Of a stretch of 64,000 nt of DNA, positions 45,810 to 54,971 are shown piece by piece; the stretch's first letter is position 1, and each line of letters starts with the position of its first letter. The position numbers and the translations under genes were made by a program. The notes beneath the pieces were generated by a model that searched no databases, was not told where the DNA came from, and saw only the letters and a program-made list of their open reading frames with translations. The stretch comes from Candidatus Intricatilinea gracilis (GTDB lineage: Bacteria; Pseudomonadota; Gammaproteobacteria; Burkholderiales; Burkholderiaceae_C), in assembly GCA_016702605.1 (NCBI GenBank), contig JADJDQ010000021.1, positions 62,001 to 126,000 of the forward strand, given 5' to 3'.

Positions 45810-47168
45810 TCAGCGCCACCCGAACATCATGTGCCGCGCCACCGCCTTCTTCACCGGCGTGGCCAGTTGCAGCAGGCCGATGCCGGCGCCGCGCAGGGTC
45901 GACAGGCCGGGCGCCGTCCAGGTGAAGCTGCGGGCGAGGAAATCGGTGCCGGCGATCAGGCTCCAGCGGTCCGGTGCACGTTCGAGGTCGAGCTCACGCA
46001 GCGACTTGACCGGGTCTTCACCGGGGCGCAAGCGTGCCAGGCGGTCGACCAGCACCGCGGCGTCGCGCAGGCCCAGGTTCAGGCCCTGGCCGGCCACCGG
46101 GTGCAGCGTCTGCGCGGCGTTGCCGATACGCACGCTGCGCCCTTGCACCAACGTACGTTCGGCGTTGAGGCCCAGCGCAAATCCCTTGAGCGGCGACACG
46201 CTGACGATGCGGCCGATACGCGGCGAGAACACACTTTGCAGCACGGCGCAGCGTTGTTCGGCGCCCAGTTCGCGTGCGGCCACCTCCTTGCTGGCCAGGC
46301 ACCACACCAGCGCCATGCGCTGGCGCCCGGGCACGGTGGAGGCCAGTGGCGGCAGTGGCAGCAGGGCCGCCGGGCCGTTGGGCGTGAAGCGCTCGAAAGC
46401 CACACCGGGCTCGCCCCCTTCGGTCTCGACCGTGCCGATCCAGGCGGTCTGGCCGTAGTCGCGGCTCACGGCCTTGCGTGCCTGGTCGGCGAACACACCA
46501 CCTTCGGCGACGACAACCAGGTCGTGCAGGTCGTCGGGCACATCACCACCCATCACGACGCGGGCTTGCGCGGCTTGCCAGGGCGCGTCGATGTGCTGCA
46601 CCTTGCAGCCCAGGCGCGACCGCAATCGAGTCGGTTGCGCAGCACTGGCCGCCAGCCACCCGGCACGTAATGGCGCGACGATGGCACCGTAGGTGGCGAC
46701 GGCGCCGAGCTGGCGCTCACCCAGGTCGCCGGCCCGCATGACGAGTTCGGGTTCGGCGTTCTGGCTGGGGCTGGCGTCAAACGTCTCACCGGCGCGTTGC
46801 GCAGGGCGGGCACCTGCCGCAGCGACATTCGGCCAGGCGGTGCCCGACAGCAGCGCGCCCAGGCGCGGCGCCAGCAGTCCCAGCAAGGCAGGCTGCTGCT
46901 GCGACACATGCACCGTGCGGATGGCAGCGGCATGAGTCTCGATCTGCGGCCACACGCCCAGGCGCTGCAGCACCTGCACGCTGCCTTGCGACAGCGCCAG
47001 CGTGCGTGGATCGCCGGACACATCGACTGCGGCCGGTGCCGCGTCGTACACCGTGATCTGCGCCTGGGGCAAACGCCGCGAGGCCTGCAGCGCCAGCGCC
47101 AGGCCCACCGGTCCGGCGCCGATCACGGCGATACGAAGAGTCTTGTCGGCGGACGGGGACGATGTCAT
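45810..47168 (-). CDS. UbiH/UbiF/COQ6-family FAD-dependent monooxygenase
   Basis: A 452-residue aromatic-ring hydroxylase of the ubiquinone type. The N-terminal FAD loop is AVIGAGPVGLALALQASR (14-31). The middle carries the DG-type motif region DDLHDLVVVAEGG, and the C-terminus has the hallmark GNAAQTLHPVAGQGLNLGLRDA (second FAD motif plus family signature). It should hydroxylate a ring position of a polyprenyl intermediate, probably with the UbiJ/UbiB-dependent complex. Which position cannot be told. An insert (about 105-140, SQNAEPELVMRAGD region) is not seen in E. coli UbiH. It lies between the convergent amidase gene and priA. Confidence 0.88.
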   Translation of the reverse strand: MTSSPSADKTLRIAVIGAGPVGLALALQASRRLPQAQITVYDAAPAAVDVSGDPRTLALSQGSVQVLQRLGVWPQIETHAAAIRTVHVSQQQPALLGLLAPRLGALLSGTAWPNVAAAGARPAQRAGETFDASPSQNAEPELVMRAGDLGERQLGAVATYGAIVAPLRAGWLAASAAQPTRLRSRLGCKVQHIDAPWQAAQARVVMGGDVPDDLHDLVVVAEGGVFADQARKAVSRDYGQTAWIGTVETEGGEPGVAFERFTPNGPAALLPLPPLASTVPGRQRMALVWCLASKEVAARELGAEQRCAVLQSVFSPRIGRIVSVSPLKGFALGLNAERTLVQGRSVRIGNAAQTLHPVAGQGLNLGLRDAAVLVDRLARLRPGEDPVKSLRELDLERAPDRWSLIAGTDFLARSFTWTAPGLSTLRGAGIGLLQLATPVKKAVARHMMFGWR

Positions 47169-47306
47169 CGGTTACCTCGAAGGGAACGAAAAGTGGCGCT
47201 CTCGACGCCGCGGTGATTGTTGACGATGCAACGACGACGGCCGGGCTGCGCCTTGAACTCAACCGCAAGCCCTTGATCACGGTAAACGCTGCAACGCGGC
47301 GTTGGC

Positions 47307-49640
47307 TCAGATCGACGCCGGGTCCACGTCGACCGCCCAGCGCAGCACCCGTTGGTGGCCGGTGTTGCAGGCGCCGAGCTGGCTGCACCACTGGCGCAGG
47401 AACTGCTGCAGCCAGGCGCGCCGCGGTGACTCGATGAGCATCTGCGCACGTTCCACATTGGCGACTCGGCGCAGCGCGGCGGGCACCGGCGGGTAGATCA
47501 GCACGTCGGTGCCCAGACCTTGAGCCACCTGGTTGGCCAGCTCGGAAGCGGCGTCCAGAAACGCCATGGCCTGGTCGGCGTCGCGTGCCTCGGCGCGCAG
47601 CAGCGCCAGGTGGCTGAACGGCGGCAGGCCGGCGCCCTGGCGCTCGGTGATCTGGCTGGCGGCAAACGCGGCGTAGTCGTGCGCCTTGATGGCGGCATAG
47701 ATCGGATGCGTGGGGTACCAGGTCGGCAGCCAGACCTCGCTGTGTGCGGCGCGGGTGGCGTCGCGCCCGGCCCGTCCGCCCGCCTGCATGAGCAGGGCGA
47801 ACAGGCGCTCAGGCGCACGGAAGTCGGCCGAGAACAGCGCCGAGTCGGCGTTGAGCACGGCCACCAGGGTGACGCGCCTGAAGTCATGCCCCTTGGCCAG
47901 CATCTGCGTGCCCACGAGCAGGTCGACTTCGCCGGCATGGGCAGCCGCGAGCTGAGTCACCAGGCTGCCCGAGGCACGTGTGGTGTCGGCGTCGATACGA
48001 CCGATGCGTGCGCCGGGCAGCAGGCCGGTGAGTTGCTCCTCGATGCGTTCGGTGCCACGGCCCATGGGCTGGATGTCCGGGTCGCCGCATTGCGGGCAGG
48101 CGCGTGGCACGGCCTCGGCAAAGCCGCAGTGGTGGCAGCGCAGGCTGCGGTCACTCTTGTGGAAGACGCGCCAGGCGCTGCAGGCGCTGCAGGCACTTTT
48201 CCAGCCGCAGCTGGTGCAGTGCAGCACCGGCGCATAACCCCGGCGGTTGAGCAGCACCAGGCTTTGTTCACCGGCATCGAGGCGCGCCTTCAGGGCGTCG
48301 ACCAGCGGCGGCGGCAGCAGGCTGTCGTGCATCTGCTTCTTGCCCAGGCGGTCGCGCAAGGCGGCCAGGTCGAGCAGGCGCACGCTGGGCAAGGCACCGG
48401 CGCCGATGCGCGTCGGCATGGCGAGCAGGCGGTAACGCGCCGGAGCACCTTCGAAACCAGCCGGGTCGGCGTTGCACCAGGATTCGAGCGACGGTGTGGC
48501 CGACCCCAGGATGACCGGTAATCCTTCGAGCCGGCCGCGGTAGACCGCCAGGTCGCGCGCCGAATAACGCGCACCTTCCTGTTGTTTGTACGAGGGGTCG
48601 TGTTCCTCGTCGACCACGATCAGGCCCAGGCGCGGTAGCGAGGCGAACACGGCCATGCGGGTGCCGAGTACCAAGTCGGCCTGGCCCAGATGCGCGGCCA
48701 ACCAGTTCTGCAGCCGCTGCGCCGGTGTCAGGCCGCTGTGCAGCGCCACGACACGACGGTTGGGGAAACGCGCCTGCAGACGCTCCTCGAGCTGCGGCGT
48801 GAGGTTGATCTCGGGCACCAGCACCAGCGCCTGGCGACCGCTGGCCAGCACCTGCTCGGCCAGGCGCAGGTAGACCTCGGTCTTGCCGCTGCCGGTGACA
48901 CCGTGCAGCAGTGTGGTGCGGGGTGCCGCCTGGGGTGACATATGGGCCGGCTTCTCGGCAGGCACTTGGGTGACCCCATCGGTCGACAGGTCACCCGCAC
49001 AGGCGCGAAGTTCGTCCTGCAGCACCTGCAGCACCGCGGCTTGCTCGGGGCTCAGCGTCGGCTGGACGACACAGGCGTCAGCGGTGCTCGTGTCGTTGGC
49101 CTTCGACAACCGGGTCGCCTCATTCTTGTGCAGGCGCGTGAGGCGGCGCTGCAATTGGGCGCCGTCGATCTGGCGCAACTCGGGCGGCAACACGGCCAGC
49201 GCCAGTTCGCCGAGTTCGCGCTGGTAGTAGCCGGCAGCGAAGTCGAGCAGCCGGCGCCAGCTGTGCGACAGCGGCGGCAGGGCTTCGAGCACTTCGGCGA
49301 TCGGCCGCAGCGCCATGGCGGCCGCACCATCGGCGGGCGCCTTTGCGGCGGCAGCGTTCATGGCGGCGTCGGCGGCGAATTCGCGTGCTTCAACTTGCGC
49401 CTGTGCGGCGCGAGGGTTTTCCATGTACGGCACCGAGACAGTCTCGCGGCTGGCCCAGACCAGTCCGGTGACGGTGCGCCGGCCAAGGGGCACCCGCACC
49501 AGGCATCCGGCAGGCAGCGGATCGGGCGAGCTGTAACTCAGGCAGGCACCGATCTCGACATGACGCGGCAGCGGCACCAGCACATCCAGCACCCACGGGC
49601 CACCCCCGATTTGCGGGGTCGAAGTGGATACATTGCCCAT
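47307..49640 (-). CDS. priA: Primosomal replication restart helicase PriA
   Basis: A 777-residue superfamily 2 DNA helicase that reloads the replisome at stalled forks. The N-terminal 3'-DNA-binding domain starts VLDVLVPLPRHVEIGACLSY. The Walker A is LLHGVTGSGKTEVYLRL, Walker B is LIVVDEEHDPSYKQQEGARY, and eight zinc-type cysteines occur in LHCTSCGWKSACSACSAW and LRCHHCGFAEAVPRACPQCGD. Later helicase motifs include GTQMLAKGHDFRRVTLV and AGRAGRD. An Ala/Thr-rich insert follows the DNA-binding domain. The ATG at 49640 was chosen for fit to the family start; a 480-base AT-rich gap precedes it. Confidence 0.94.
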   Translation of the reverse strand: MGNVSTSTPQIGGGPWVLDVLVPLPRHVEIGACLSYSSPDPLPAGCLVRVPLGRRTVTGLVWASRETVSVPYMENPRAAQAQVEAREFAADAAMNAAAAKAPADGAAAMALRPIAEVLEALPPLSHSWRRLLDFAAGYYQRELGELALAVLPPELRQIDGAQLQRRLTRLHKNEATRLSKANDTSTADACVVQPTLSPEQAAVLQVLQDELRACAGDLSTDGVTQVPAEKPAHMSPQAAPRTTLLHGVTGSGKTEVYLRLAEQVLASGRQALVLVPEINLTPQLEERLQARFPNRRVVALHSGLTPAQRLQNWLAAHLGQADLVLGTRMAVFASLPRLGLIVVDEEHDPSYKQQEGARYSARDLAVYRGRLEGLPVILGSATPSLESWCNADPAGFEGAPARYRLLAMPTRIGAGALPSVRLLDLAALRDRLGKKQMHDSLLPPPLVDALKARLDAGEQSLVLLNRRGYAPVLHCTSCGWKSACSACSAWRVFHKSDRSLRCHHCGFAEAVPRACPQCGDPDIQPMGRGTERIEEQLTGLLPGARIGRIDADTTRASGSLVTQLAAAHAGEVDLLVGTQMLAKGHDFRRVTLVAVLNADSALFSADFRAPERLFALLMQAGGRAGRDATRAAHSEVWLPTWYPTHPIYAAIKAHDYAAFAASQITERQGAGLPPFSHLALLRAEARDADQAMAFLDAASELANQVAQGLGTDVLIYPPVPAALRRVANVERAQMLIESPRRAWLQQFLRQWCSQLGACNTGHQRVLRWAVDVDPASI

Positions 49641-50120
49641 CAACTTATCCCTACAAGTTCGTGTGGATTCGCGGTTGTTTGCCGAAGTTGTTGATTCACA
49701 AGGCCTTTTCGAACAAGTCCACAATTTCTGTGGATAACTCTGTGGGCAATCTGCGCAAGGCACGCGCAAACGCTTGTCAGCACTGGCTTCGAGGTAGGTT
49801 GCGCAGCCCGAAGGCACCTCCGGGCGTTTTGCAAATCAAGCACTTAGCACAATATGAAGGCAACAAGCTTGTTCAATAGAGCTGCGAAAACGTCGCAACG
49901 CCCCTGATGCCGACTTGGGGATAACTGAAGTCCAACGAGGCCGCGCGACGTGAATGTTGCACGCTATCGAGGCATGAACTTGTCCGGCCCGCAGACATGG
50001 GGGCCAGGAACTTGACGGGTAACAAGACGTTTGCCCGTGACACCAGAGGTCACGAGTCGTTTGACACGCACGGCGATGGGCAGGCACGCCGGTCACCACG
50101 ACGCGGCGTGTGGGCCGCGG
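49641..50120. promoter_or_regulatory. AT-rich hemE-priA gap with clustered DnaA-box-like sequences
   Basis: This 480-base gap has no convincing gene. By my count its first 100 bases (49641-49740) are about 57% A+T and the next 180 about 47%, against roughly one third in neighbouring genes. It holds a perfect DnaA box TTATCCACA (minus strand, 49729-49737), a one-mismatch TTATCCCCA (minus, 49916-49924), and two-mismatch copies at 49645-49653, 49662-49670 and 49741-49749. TCCACA at 49718-49723 and TGTGGA at 49729-49734 form an inverted pair. Promoters for priA should be here too. Whether it is an origin or a DnaA-regulated promoter is undecided. Confidence 0.5.
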
Positions 50121-51248
50121 TCAGGCGCGTGCCAACAGCTTGCGCGAATGGGCGTGCACCGTCTCGACCAGCACCGACACCGCTTCGGGCGGCGTGTACT
50201 GGCTGATGCCGTGGCCAAGGTTGAAGACGTGGCCGGGGTGCGGGCCGTAGCTGTCGAGCACGGCCATGGTTTCGGCCCGGATGGCCTCGGGGGTGCCGAA
50301 CAACACGTTCGGGTCGAGGTTGCCCTGCAGCGCCACCTTGTGGCCGACGGCGCGGCGCGCGCGGTCGAGGTTGACGGTCCAGTCCAGGCCGACGGCGTCG
50401 ACCGGCTGGGCGGCGATCTCGTCCAGCCACAGGCCACCACCCTTGGTGAACACAATGCGCGGGATGTTGACGCCCTCGTGCTCGCGCACCAGACCGTCGA
50501 GCACACGGCGTGTGTAGGCCAGGCTGAAGCGCTGGAAGGCGCCGTCGGCCAGCACTCCGCCCCAACTGTCGAAAATCATCACGGCCTGGGCACCGGCGGC
50601 GATCTGGGCGTTGAGGTAGGCCGACACCGAATCTGCGGTGACAGCCAGGATGCGGTGCATCAGGTCGGGACGCGAGTACATCAGCGACTTGACCAGGCGG
50701 TAGTCGTCGCTGCCGCCACCTTCGACCATGTAGCAGGCCAGTGTCCAGGGGCTGCCGGTGAAGCCGATCAGCGGCACACGACCGTTCAACGCCTTGCGGA
50801 TGGACGTGACGGCGTCGAATACATATTGAAGCTTGGCCATGTCCGGCACTTCGAGTGCGGCAACCGCAGCTTCGTCGCGCACGACCTTGGCGAACTTGGG
50901 GCCTTCACCGGCGGCAAAACTCAGGCCCAGGCCCATGGCATCGGGCACGGTGAGGATGTCGGAAAACAGGATGGCCGCGTCGAGCGGATAACGATCGAGA
51001 GGCTGCAGCGTGACCTCTGTGGCCAGATCGGGATGGGTGGCCAGGCCCATGAAACTGCCGGCCCGCGCACGGGTGGCGCAGTACTCGGGCAGATAACGCC
51101 CGGCCTGGCGCATCAGCCAGACGGGGGTGTAGTCGGTGGGCTCGCGGCGCAGGGCGCGCAGGAAGGTGTCGTTTTGAGGGGAGCGTACATGCGCCCATTC
51201 TAGGCAAGCCGCCCAGGCGACCCGTCGCCACCGTGACGCGATGCACAC
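50121..51248 (-). CDS. hemE: Uroporphyrinogen decarboxylase HemE (start region probably frameshifted)
   Basis: Decarboxylates uroporphyrinogen III to coproporphyrinogen III in haem synthesis. The body is intact: TPVWLMRQAGRYLPEY (substrate loop), ILFSDILTVPDAMGLGL, GFTGSPWTLACYMVEGGGS in parts, FDSWGG, GLDWTVNL, LQGNLDPN and FNLGHGISQYTPPE. The only in-frame start is a GTG at 51248, giving 375 residues with an odd basic N-terminus (MCIASRWRRVAWAA). Homologues begin about M-x-APLQNDTFLRA. An ATG at 51190 in another frame reads MYAPL and would join QNDTF if one base were added in the C-run near 51176-51183. So a one-base deletion is likely and the natural gene would be 50121-51190. Confidence 0.92.
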   Translation of the reverse strand: MCIASRWRRVAWAACLEWAHVRSPQNDTFLRALRREPTDYTPVWLMRQAGRYLPEYCATRARAGSFMGLATHPDLATEVTLQPLDRYPLDAAILFSDILTVPDAMGLGLSFAAGEGPKFAKVVRDEAAVAALEVPDMAKLQYVFDAVTSIRKALNGRVPLIGFTGSPWTLACYMVEGGGSDDYRLVKSLMYSRPDLMHRILAVTADSVSAYLNAQIAAGAQAVMIFDSWGGVLADGAFQRFSLAYTRRVLDGLVREHEGVNIPRIVFTKGGGLWLDEIAAQPVDAVGLDWTVNLDRARRAVGHKVALQGNLDPNVLFGTPEAIRAETMAVLDSYGPHPGHVFNLGHGISQYTPPEAVSVLVETVHAHSRKLLARA

Positions 51249-51304
51249 TTTTCATGACATGACTCGTGTCGCGCCGCCCTGTCGGGTGGCGCGGGCTCGC
51301 AGCG

Positions 51305-51862
51305 TCAACCGTGCAGGCGACTGTGCCTGGGCACACAGGCGAGCAGGAATTCCATCTGGTCGACCAGGATGCGCCGTCCACGCAGGATCATGTCCTCGTG
51401 CAGGTTCGGGATGTAGGGCAGGTACATCAACTCGAGCCCGACCTCATGCAACATGCGGTTGCCCTTGCGGCCATTGCAGCCACGGCAGGCGGTGATGCAG
51501 TTCATCCAGCTGTCCAGGCCGCCGCGCGACGTGGGCACGATGTGTTCACGGGTGAGCAAGTCGCTGGGCAGGCAGGCGCCGCAGTAGGCGCACACCTGGC
51601 GATCACGCGCGAACAACTTGAGGTTGGAGATGGCCGGCACCTGGCGCCAGGCCCGGCTCGGCACCGAGCCACGCACCGCGATGATGGGGTGCACCTCGAT
51701 CCGCGACTGTTTGCCGCTGACCCGCTGAATGCCGCCGCGCAGCACCGTGCAGGGCACCCCGAGCGTCCAGGCCACGGCCTCGCTCGCGTAAAGAATCGCC
51801 GCTTCTTTCGTCGTGATCCAGGCTTGCGGCCGGCCTGACACATCTAGCTGCAGCACGTCCAT
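51305..51862 (-). CDS. HNH endonuclease family protein
   Basis: A 185-residue protein. The HNH zinc-finger nuclease motif is in the middle: VCAYCGACLPSDLLTREHIV with PTSRGGLDSWMNCITACRGC and NGRKGNR, giving the paired CxxC residues and the catalytic histidine in REHIVP. The N-terminal 85 residues (ITTKEAAILYASEAVAWTLG) form a helical domain seen in stand-alone HNH proteins of betaproteobacteria, and the C-terminus is LLACVPRHSRLHG. It has no toxin immunity partner, phage gene or intron nearby, so a defence or mobile role is unsupported. It lies 56 bases beyond the given hemE start on the same strand. Confidence 0.88.
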   Translation of the reverse strand: MDVLQLDVSGRPQAWITTKEAAILYASEAVAWTLGVPCTVLRGGIQRVSGKQSRIEVHPIIAVRGSVPSRAWRQVPAISNLKLFARDRQVCAYCGACLPSDLLTREHIVPTSRGGLDSWMNCITACRGCNGRKGNRMLHEVGLELMYLPYIPNLHEDMILRGRRILVDQMEFLLACVPRHSRLHG

Positions 51863-52220
51863 CTAACGCTCCTGGCCCCTAGCATAGACCAAGCCAGGTT
51901 CCATTTACAAAGGCGACCGTAGCTGTCGCCAAATTCAGACTCGCCTCGGCGCAGGAGGCCAGCACGTTCCAGGCTTTTGCCGGCACGATGCCAGCACACC
52001 GTGACAACTTGATGGCCGGAACTCACCAAGCCCACACGCCAGCACCAGGCGACCCGGATTGCTCACCATTGAGCGTTGTCAACAGGCCGTGAGGCGAAAT
52101 TTTTGTAACGCCGAGCCTGGGGGCTTGCATTCGGCAAGTCCTCGAAGAAAATAGCACGATCGTTCGTTCTATTGTTCTGTCTCAACTCGCCCCCCGTCGC
52201 ACCGACCTGCCCGATCTGCC
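51863..52220. other. Intergenic region between HNH and TetR genes, with an ACGATCGT palindrome
   Basis: A 358-base divergent gap. I find no supported small gene. The only likely site is the perfect palindrome ACGATCGT at 52156-52163, followed by TCGTT, which may be a TetR operator 58 bases before the regulator's start. The sequence around 52080-52175 is visibly richer in A and T than flanking genes, as expected for promoters. Confidence 0.45.
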
Positions 52221-52928
52221 GTGAGCACATCCACCCTGGCCATCCGTCCGCCCCGCAGCAACAGTCGTAGCGCCCAGAAGGGTCAGCAGACACGTGCCGC
52301 CATCCTCGACGCCGCGCTCGCACTGGCAGCCCAGGTGGGGCTCGAAGGGCTGTCGATCGGCGCCTTGGCCGATGTCACCGGCATGAGCAAGTCGGGAGTG
52401 TTTGCCCATTTCGGGTCACGCGAGGAGTTGCAGATCTCGGTGATCCGCGAGTACCACAGCCGCTTCGAGGAAGAGATTTTCTTCCCGGCCATGCGCGAAT
52501 CACGTGGTTTGCCGCGTCTGTGCGCCTTGTTCCAGCTGTGGATCAAGCGGGTCACCATCGAGCTCGACTCGGGCTGCATCTACATCAGCGGCGCCGTCGA
52601 GTTCGACGACCGCCCCGGCCCCGTGCGCGACGCGCTGGTCGACATGGTGCGCGCCTGGCAGTTGGCGCTCGAACGCGCCATCCGCCTGGCCATCGATGAA
52701 GGCCACCTGCTGGCGGGCACCGACCCGCTGCAACTGCTGTTCGAGATCCACGGCCTGATCCTGGCGCTGCACCACGATGCCCGTTTCCTGCGCAGCCCCG
52801 GCGCCATCAACCGTGCCTGCACGGCGTTCGACCGCCTGCTGGCGCGCAACGTGAACCCGGGGATCTCCCTGCCGACGTCGGCCCCGCAAGGCGCCGCAGC
52901 CCACGGGCTGAATGGCGCCCCTGGCTGA
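52221..52928 (+). CDS. TetR/AcrR family transcriptional regulator
   Basis: A 235-residue repressor with a GTG start at 52221. The N-terminal helix-turn-helix (about 22-70) reads RAAILDAALALAAQVGLEGL, SIGALADVTGMSKSGVFAHF and GSREELQISVIREY, a typical TetR domain. The C-terminal ligand-binding part (75-210; CIYISGAVEFDDRPGPVRD) resembles regulators that sense acyl-CoAs or lipids. It sits directly before the acyl-CoA dehydrogenase gene and reads the same way, so it probably controls the fatty-acid cluster and itself via the palindrome upstream. The ligand is inferred from position only. The first 20 residues and the last 25 are unstructured in appearance. Confidence 0.88.
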   Translation: MSTSTLAIRPPRSNSRSAQKGQQTRAAILDAALALAAQVGLEGLSIGALADVTGMSKSGVFAHFGSREELQISVIREYHSRFEEEIFFPAMRESRGLPRLCALFQLWIKRVTIELDSGCIYISGAVEFDDRPGPVRDALVDMVRAWQLALERAIRLAIDEGHLLAGTDPLQLLFEIHGLILALHHDARFLRSPGAINRACTAFDRLLARNVNPGISLPTSAPQGAAAHGLNGAPG

Positions 52929-53054
52929 CCGACCGCACGTTCTGCTTGACTGTTCATGGCGTCGCAATGGCGCCCAGCGTTTCCCGATCACTTGCTGCCC
53001 ACCCGTCCACACCCCGCGTGGTCGACCTCAACAGACCTGCCCCAGGAGACTTAC

Positions 53055-54857
53055 ATGCCCACCTACAACCCGCCCCTGCGTGACATGCATTTCGTGCTGC
53101 ACGAAGTCCTCGACGTCAGCAGCACCCTGGCCGAACTCCCGCGGCACGCCGACATCGACGCCGACACCATCAACGCCGTGCTGGAAGAAGGCGGCAAGTT
53201 CGCCGCCGGCGTGGTCTTCCCGCTCAACCAGGCCGGGGACACCGAAGGTTGTGTGCTCGACAAGACCACGCATGAGGTCAAGACCGCCACCGGTTTCAAG
53301 CAGGCTTATGCGCAATATGTCGAAGGCGGCTGGCCCTCGCTGAGCTGCGACCCCGAGTACGGCGGCCAGGGCCTGCCCTATGTGGTGAACCAGTGTTTCT
53401 ACGAGATGCTCAACAGCGCCAACCAGGCCTGGACGATGTACCCCGGCCTGAGCCACGGCGCCTATGAGGCCCTGCATGCCCACGGCACACCCGAGCAGAA
53501 GGCCACCTACCTGCCCAAGCTCACCAGCGGCGAGTGGACCGGCACCATGTGCCTGACCGAGCCGCATTGCGGCACCGACCTGGGCCTGCTGCGCAGCAAG
53601 GCCGAGCCGCAAGCCGACGGCACCTACAAGATCAGCGGCGCCAAGATCTTCATCTCGGCCGGTGAACACGACATGGCCGCCAACATCATCCACCTGGTAC
53701 TGGCACGCCTGCCGGGTGCACCGATCGGCAGCAAGGGCATCTCGCTGTTCGTCGTGCCCAAGTTCAACGTCAATGCTGACGGCAGCCTGGGCAGCCGCAA
53801 CGGCATCTTCTGCGCCGGCCTCGAACACAAGATGGGCATCCACGGCAACGCCACCGCGCAGCTGGTGCTCGAAGACGCAGTCGGCACGCTGGTGGGTGAG
53901 CCCAACAAGGGCCTGGCCGCCATGTTCGTGATGATGAACGCCGCCCGCCTGGGTGTGGGCATGCAAAGCCTGGGTCTGACCGAAGTGGCCTACCAGAACG
54001 CCGTGGCCTATGCCAAGGACCGCATCCAGATGCGCGCCCTGTCGGGCCCCAAGGCGCCGGACAAGGCCGCCGACCCCATCATCGTGCACCCCGACGTGCG
54101 CAAGATGCTGCTCACCGCCCGCGCCTATGCAGAAGGTGGCCGGGCCTTGTGCATGCACACCGCCATGCTGCTGGACCAGGAGGTGTCGCACCCCGACGCC
54201 GAAGTGGTGCGCGCCGCGGCCGACGAAGTGGCGCTGCTCACGCCCATCATCAAGGCTTTTCTCACCGACAACGGCTGGATTGCCACATCGCACTGCATGC
54301 AGGTCTACGGTGGCCACGGCTACATCAAGGAATGGGGCATGGAGCAATACGTGCGCGACGCGCGCATCAACATGATCTATGAAGGCACCAACACCATCCA
54401 GTCGCTCGATCTGCTGGGCCGCAAGGTGCTGGGCGACAACGGCAAGAAACTCAAGGCCTTCGGCAAGCGCATCCAGGCCTTCGTGGAAGAACACGGCATC
54501 CGCGAGGACATGCAGGAATTCGTCAACCCGCTGGCCGACCTGGGCGACAAGGTGACCAAGCTCACCACCGAGCTGGGCATGAAGGCCTTCGGCAACCCCG
54601 ACGAGGTGGGCGCCGCCGCGGTCGACTACCTGCGCGTGGTCGGCCACCTGGTGTTCGCCTACTTCTGGGCGCGCATGGCGCTGGTTGCGCTGGACAAACA
54701 AGCCGCCGCCGCAGCCAGCGGTGACACCTTCTACACCGCCAAGTTGCACACGGCGCGTTTCTACTTCGCCAAGCTGCTGCCCGAAACCGCCAGCCTGATC
54801 CGCACCGCCCGCAGCGGCCTGACGCCGCTGATGGCGATGGACGAAGCGCTGTTCTGA
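53055..54857 (+). CDS. Acyl-CoA dehydrogenase, long (C-terminal extended) type
   Basis: A 600-residue FAD enzyme of the extended class (N-terminal extension, C-terminal extra domain), similar to DmdC/FadE5-type proteins rather than the 380-residue short-chain enzymes. The ATG at 53055 follows CCAGGAGA. Core signatures are GGWPSLSCDPEYGGQGLPY, GTMCLTEPHCGTDLGLLRSKA in parts (flavin contact), SAGEHDMAANIIHLVLAR, and the catalytic glutamate in MIYEGTNTIQSLDL. It introduces the trans-2 double bond into acyl-CoA, the first step of beta-oxidation, passing electrons to ETF. It heads the fatty-acid genes after the TetR gene. Chain length is not deducible. Confidence 0.93.
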   Translation: MPTYNPPLRDMHFVLHEVLDVSSTLAELPRHADIDADTINAVLEEGGKFAAGVVFPLNQAGDTEGCVLDKTTHEVKTATGFKQAYAQYVEGGWPSLSCDPEYGGQGLPYVVNQCFYEMLNSANQAWTMYPGLSHGAYEALHAHGTPEQKATYLPKLTSGEWTGTMCLTEPHCGTDLGLLRSKAEPQADGTYKISGAKIFISAGEHDMAANIIHLVLARLPGAPIGSKGISLFVVPKFNVNADGSLGSRNGIFCAGLEHKMGIHGNATAQLVLEDAVGTLVGEPNKGLAAMFVMMNAARLGVGMQSLGLTEVAYQNAVAYAKDRIQMRALSGPKAPDKAADPIIVHPDVRKMLLTARAYAEGGRALCMHTAMLLDQEVSHPDAEVVRAAADEVALLTPIIKAFLTDNGWIATSHCMQVYGGHGYIKEWGMEQYVRDARINMIYEGTNTIQSLDLLGRKVLGDNGKKLKAFGKRIQAFVEEHGIREDMQEFVNPLADLGDKVTKLTTELGMKAFGNPDEVGAAAVDYLRVVGHLVFAYFWARMALVALDKQAAAAASGDTFYTAKLHTARFYFAKLLPETASLIRTARSGLTPLMAMDEALF

Positions 54858-54878
54858 GCAGGTATGTAGGAGCCAGCC

Positions 54879-54908
54879 GAGCAACCCCGACGCAAGCTCG
54901 GGCTGCTC
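54879..54908 (+). other. Hairpin between acyl-CoA dehydrogenase and DUF2147 genes
   Basis: GAGCA pairs with TGCTC and, after a small internal loop, CCCGA pairs with TCGGG, around a 7-base loop. It starts 22 bases after the dehydrogenase stop and has no T-run, so it may stabilise the mRNA end or weaken read-through rather than end transcription. Confidence 0.4.
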
Positions 54909-54971
54909 GCGACGGTTCCCCCCGCCTGCTTGTGCGTTGACCGATAGACCGTTCCCTTCGAGGAGACAGAC

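Noticed and set aside
49661..49879. Small plus-strand frame (72 codons) in the hemE-priA gap
   Set aside because: No ribosome-binding site, no recognisable features, and it overlaps the DnaA-box-like cluster; composition looks non-coding.
51305..51862. HNH nuclease as part of a defence or mobile element
   Set aside because: No methylase, toxin, integrase, transposase or intron structure is near; such stand-alone HNH genes are common in this order.
51844..52035. Small minus-strand frame (63 codons) upstream of the HNH gene
   Set aside because: No ribosome-binding site or conserved feature, and it overlaps the HNH start region; most likely chance.
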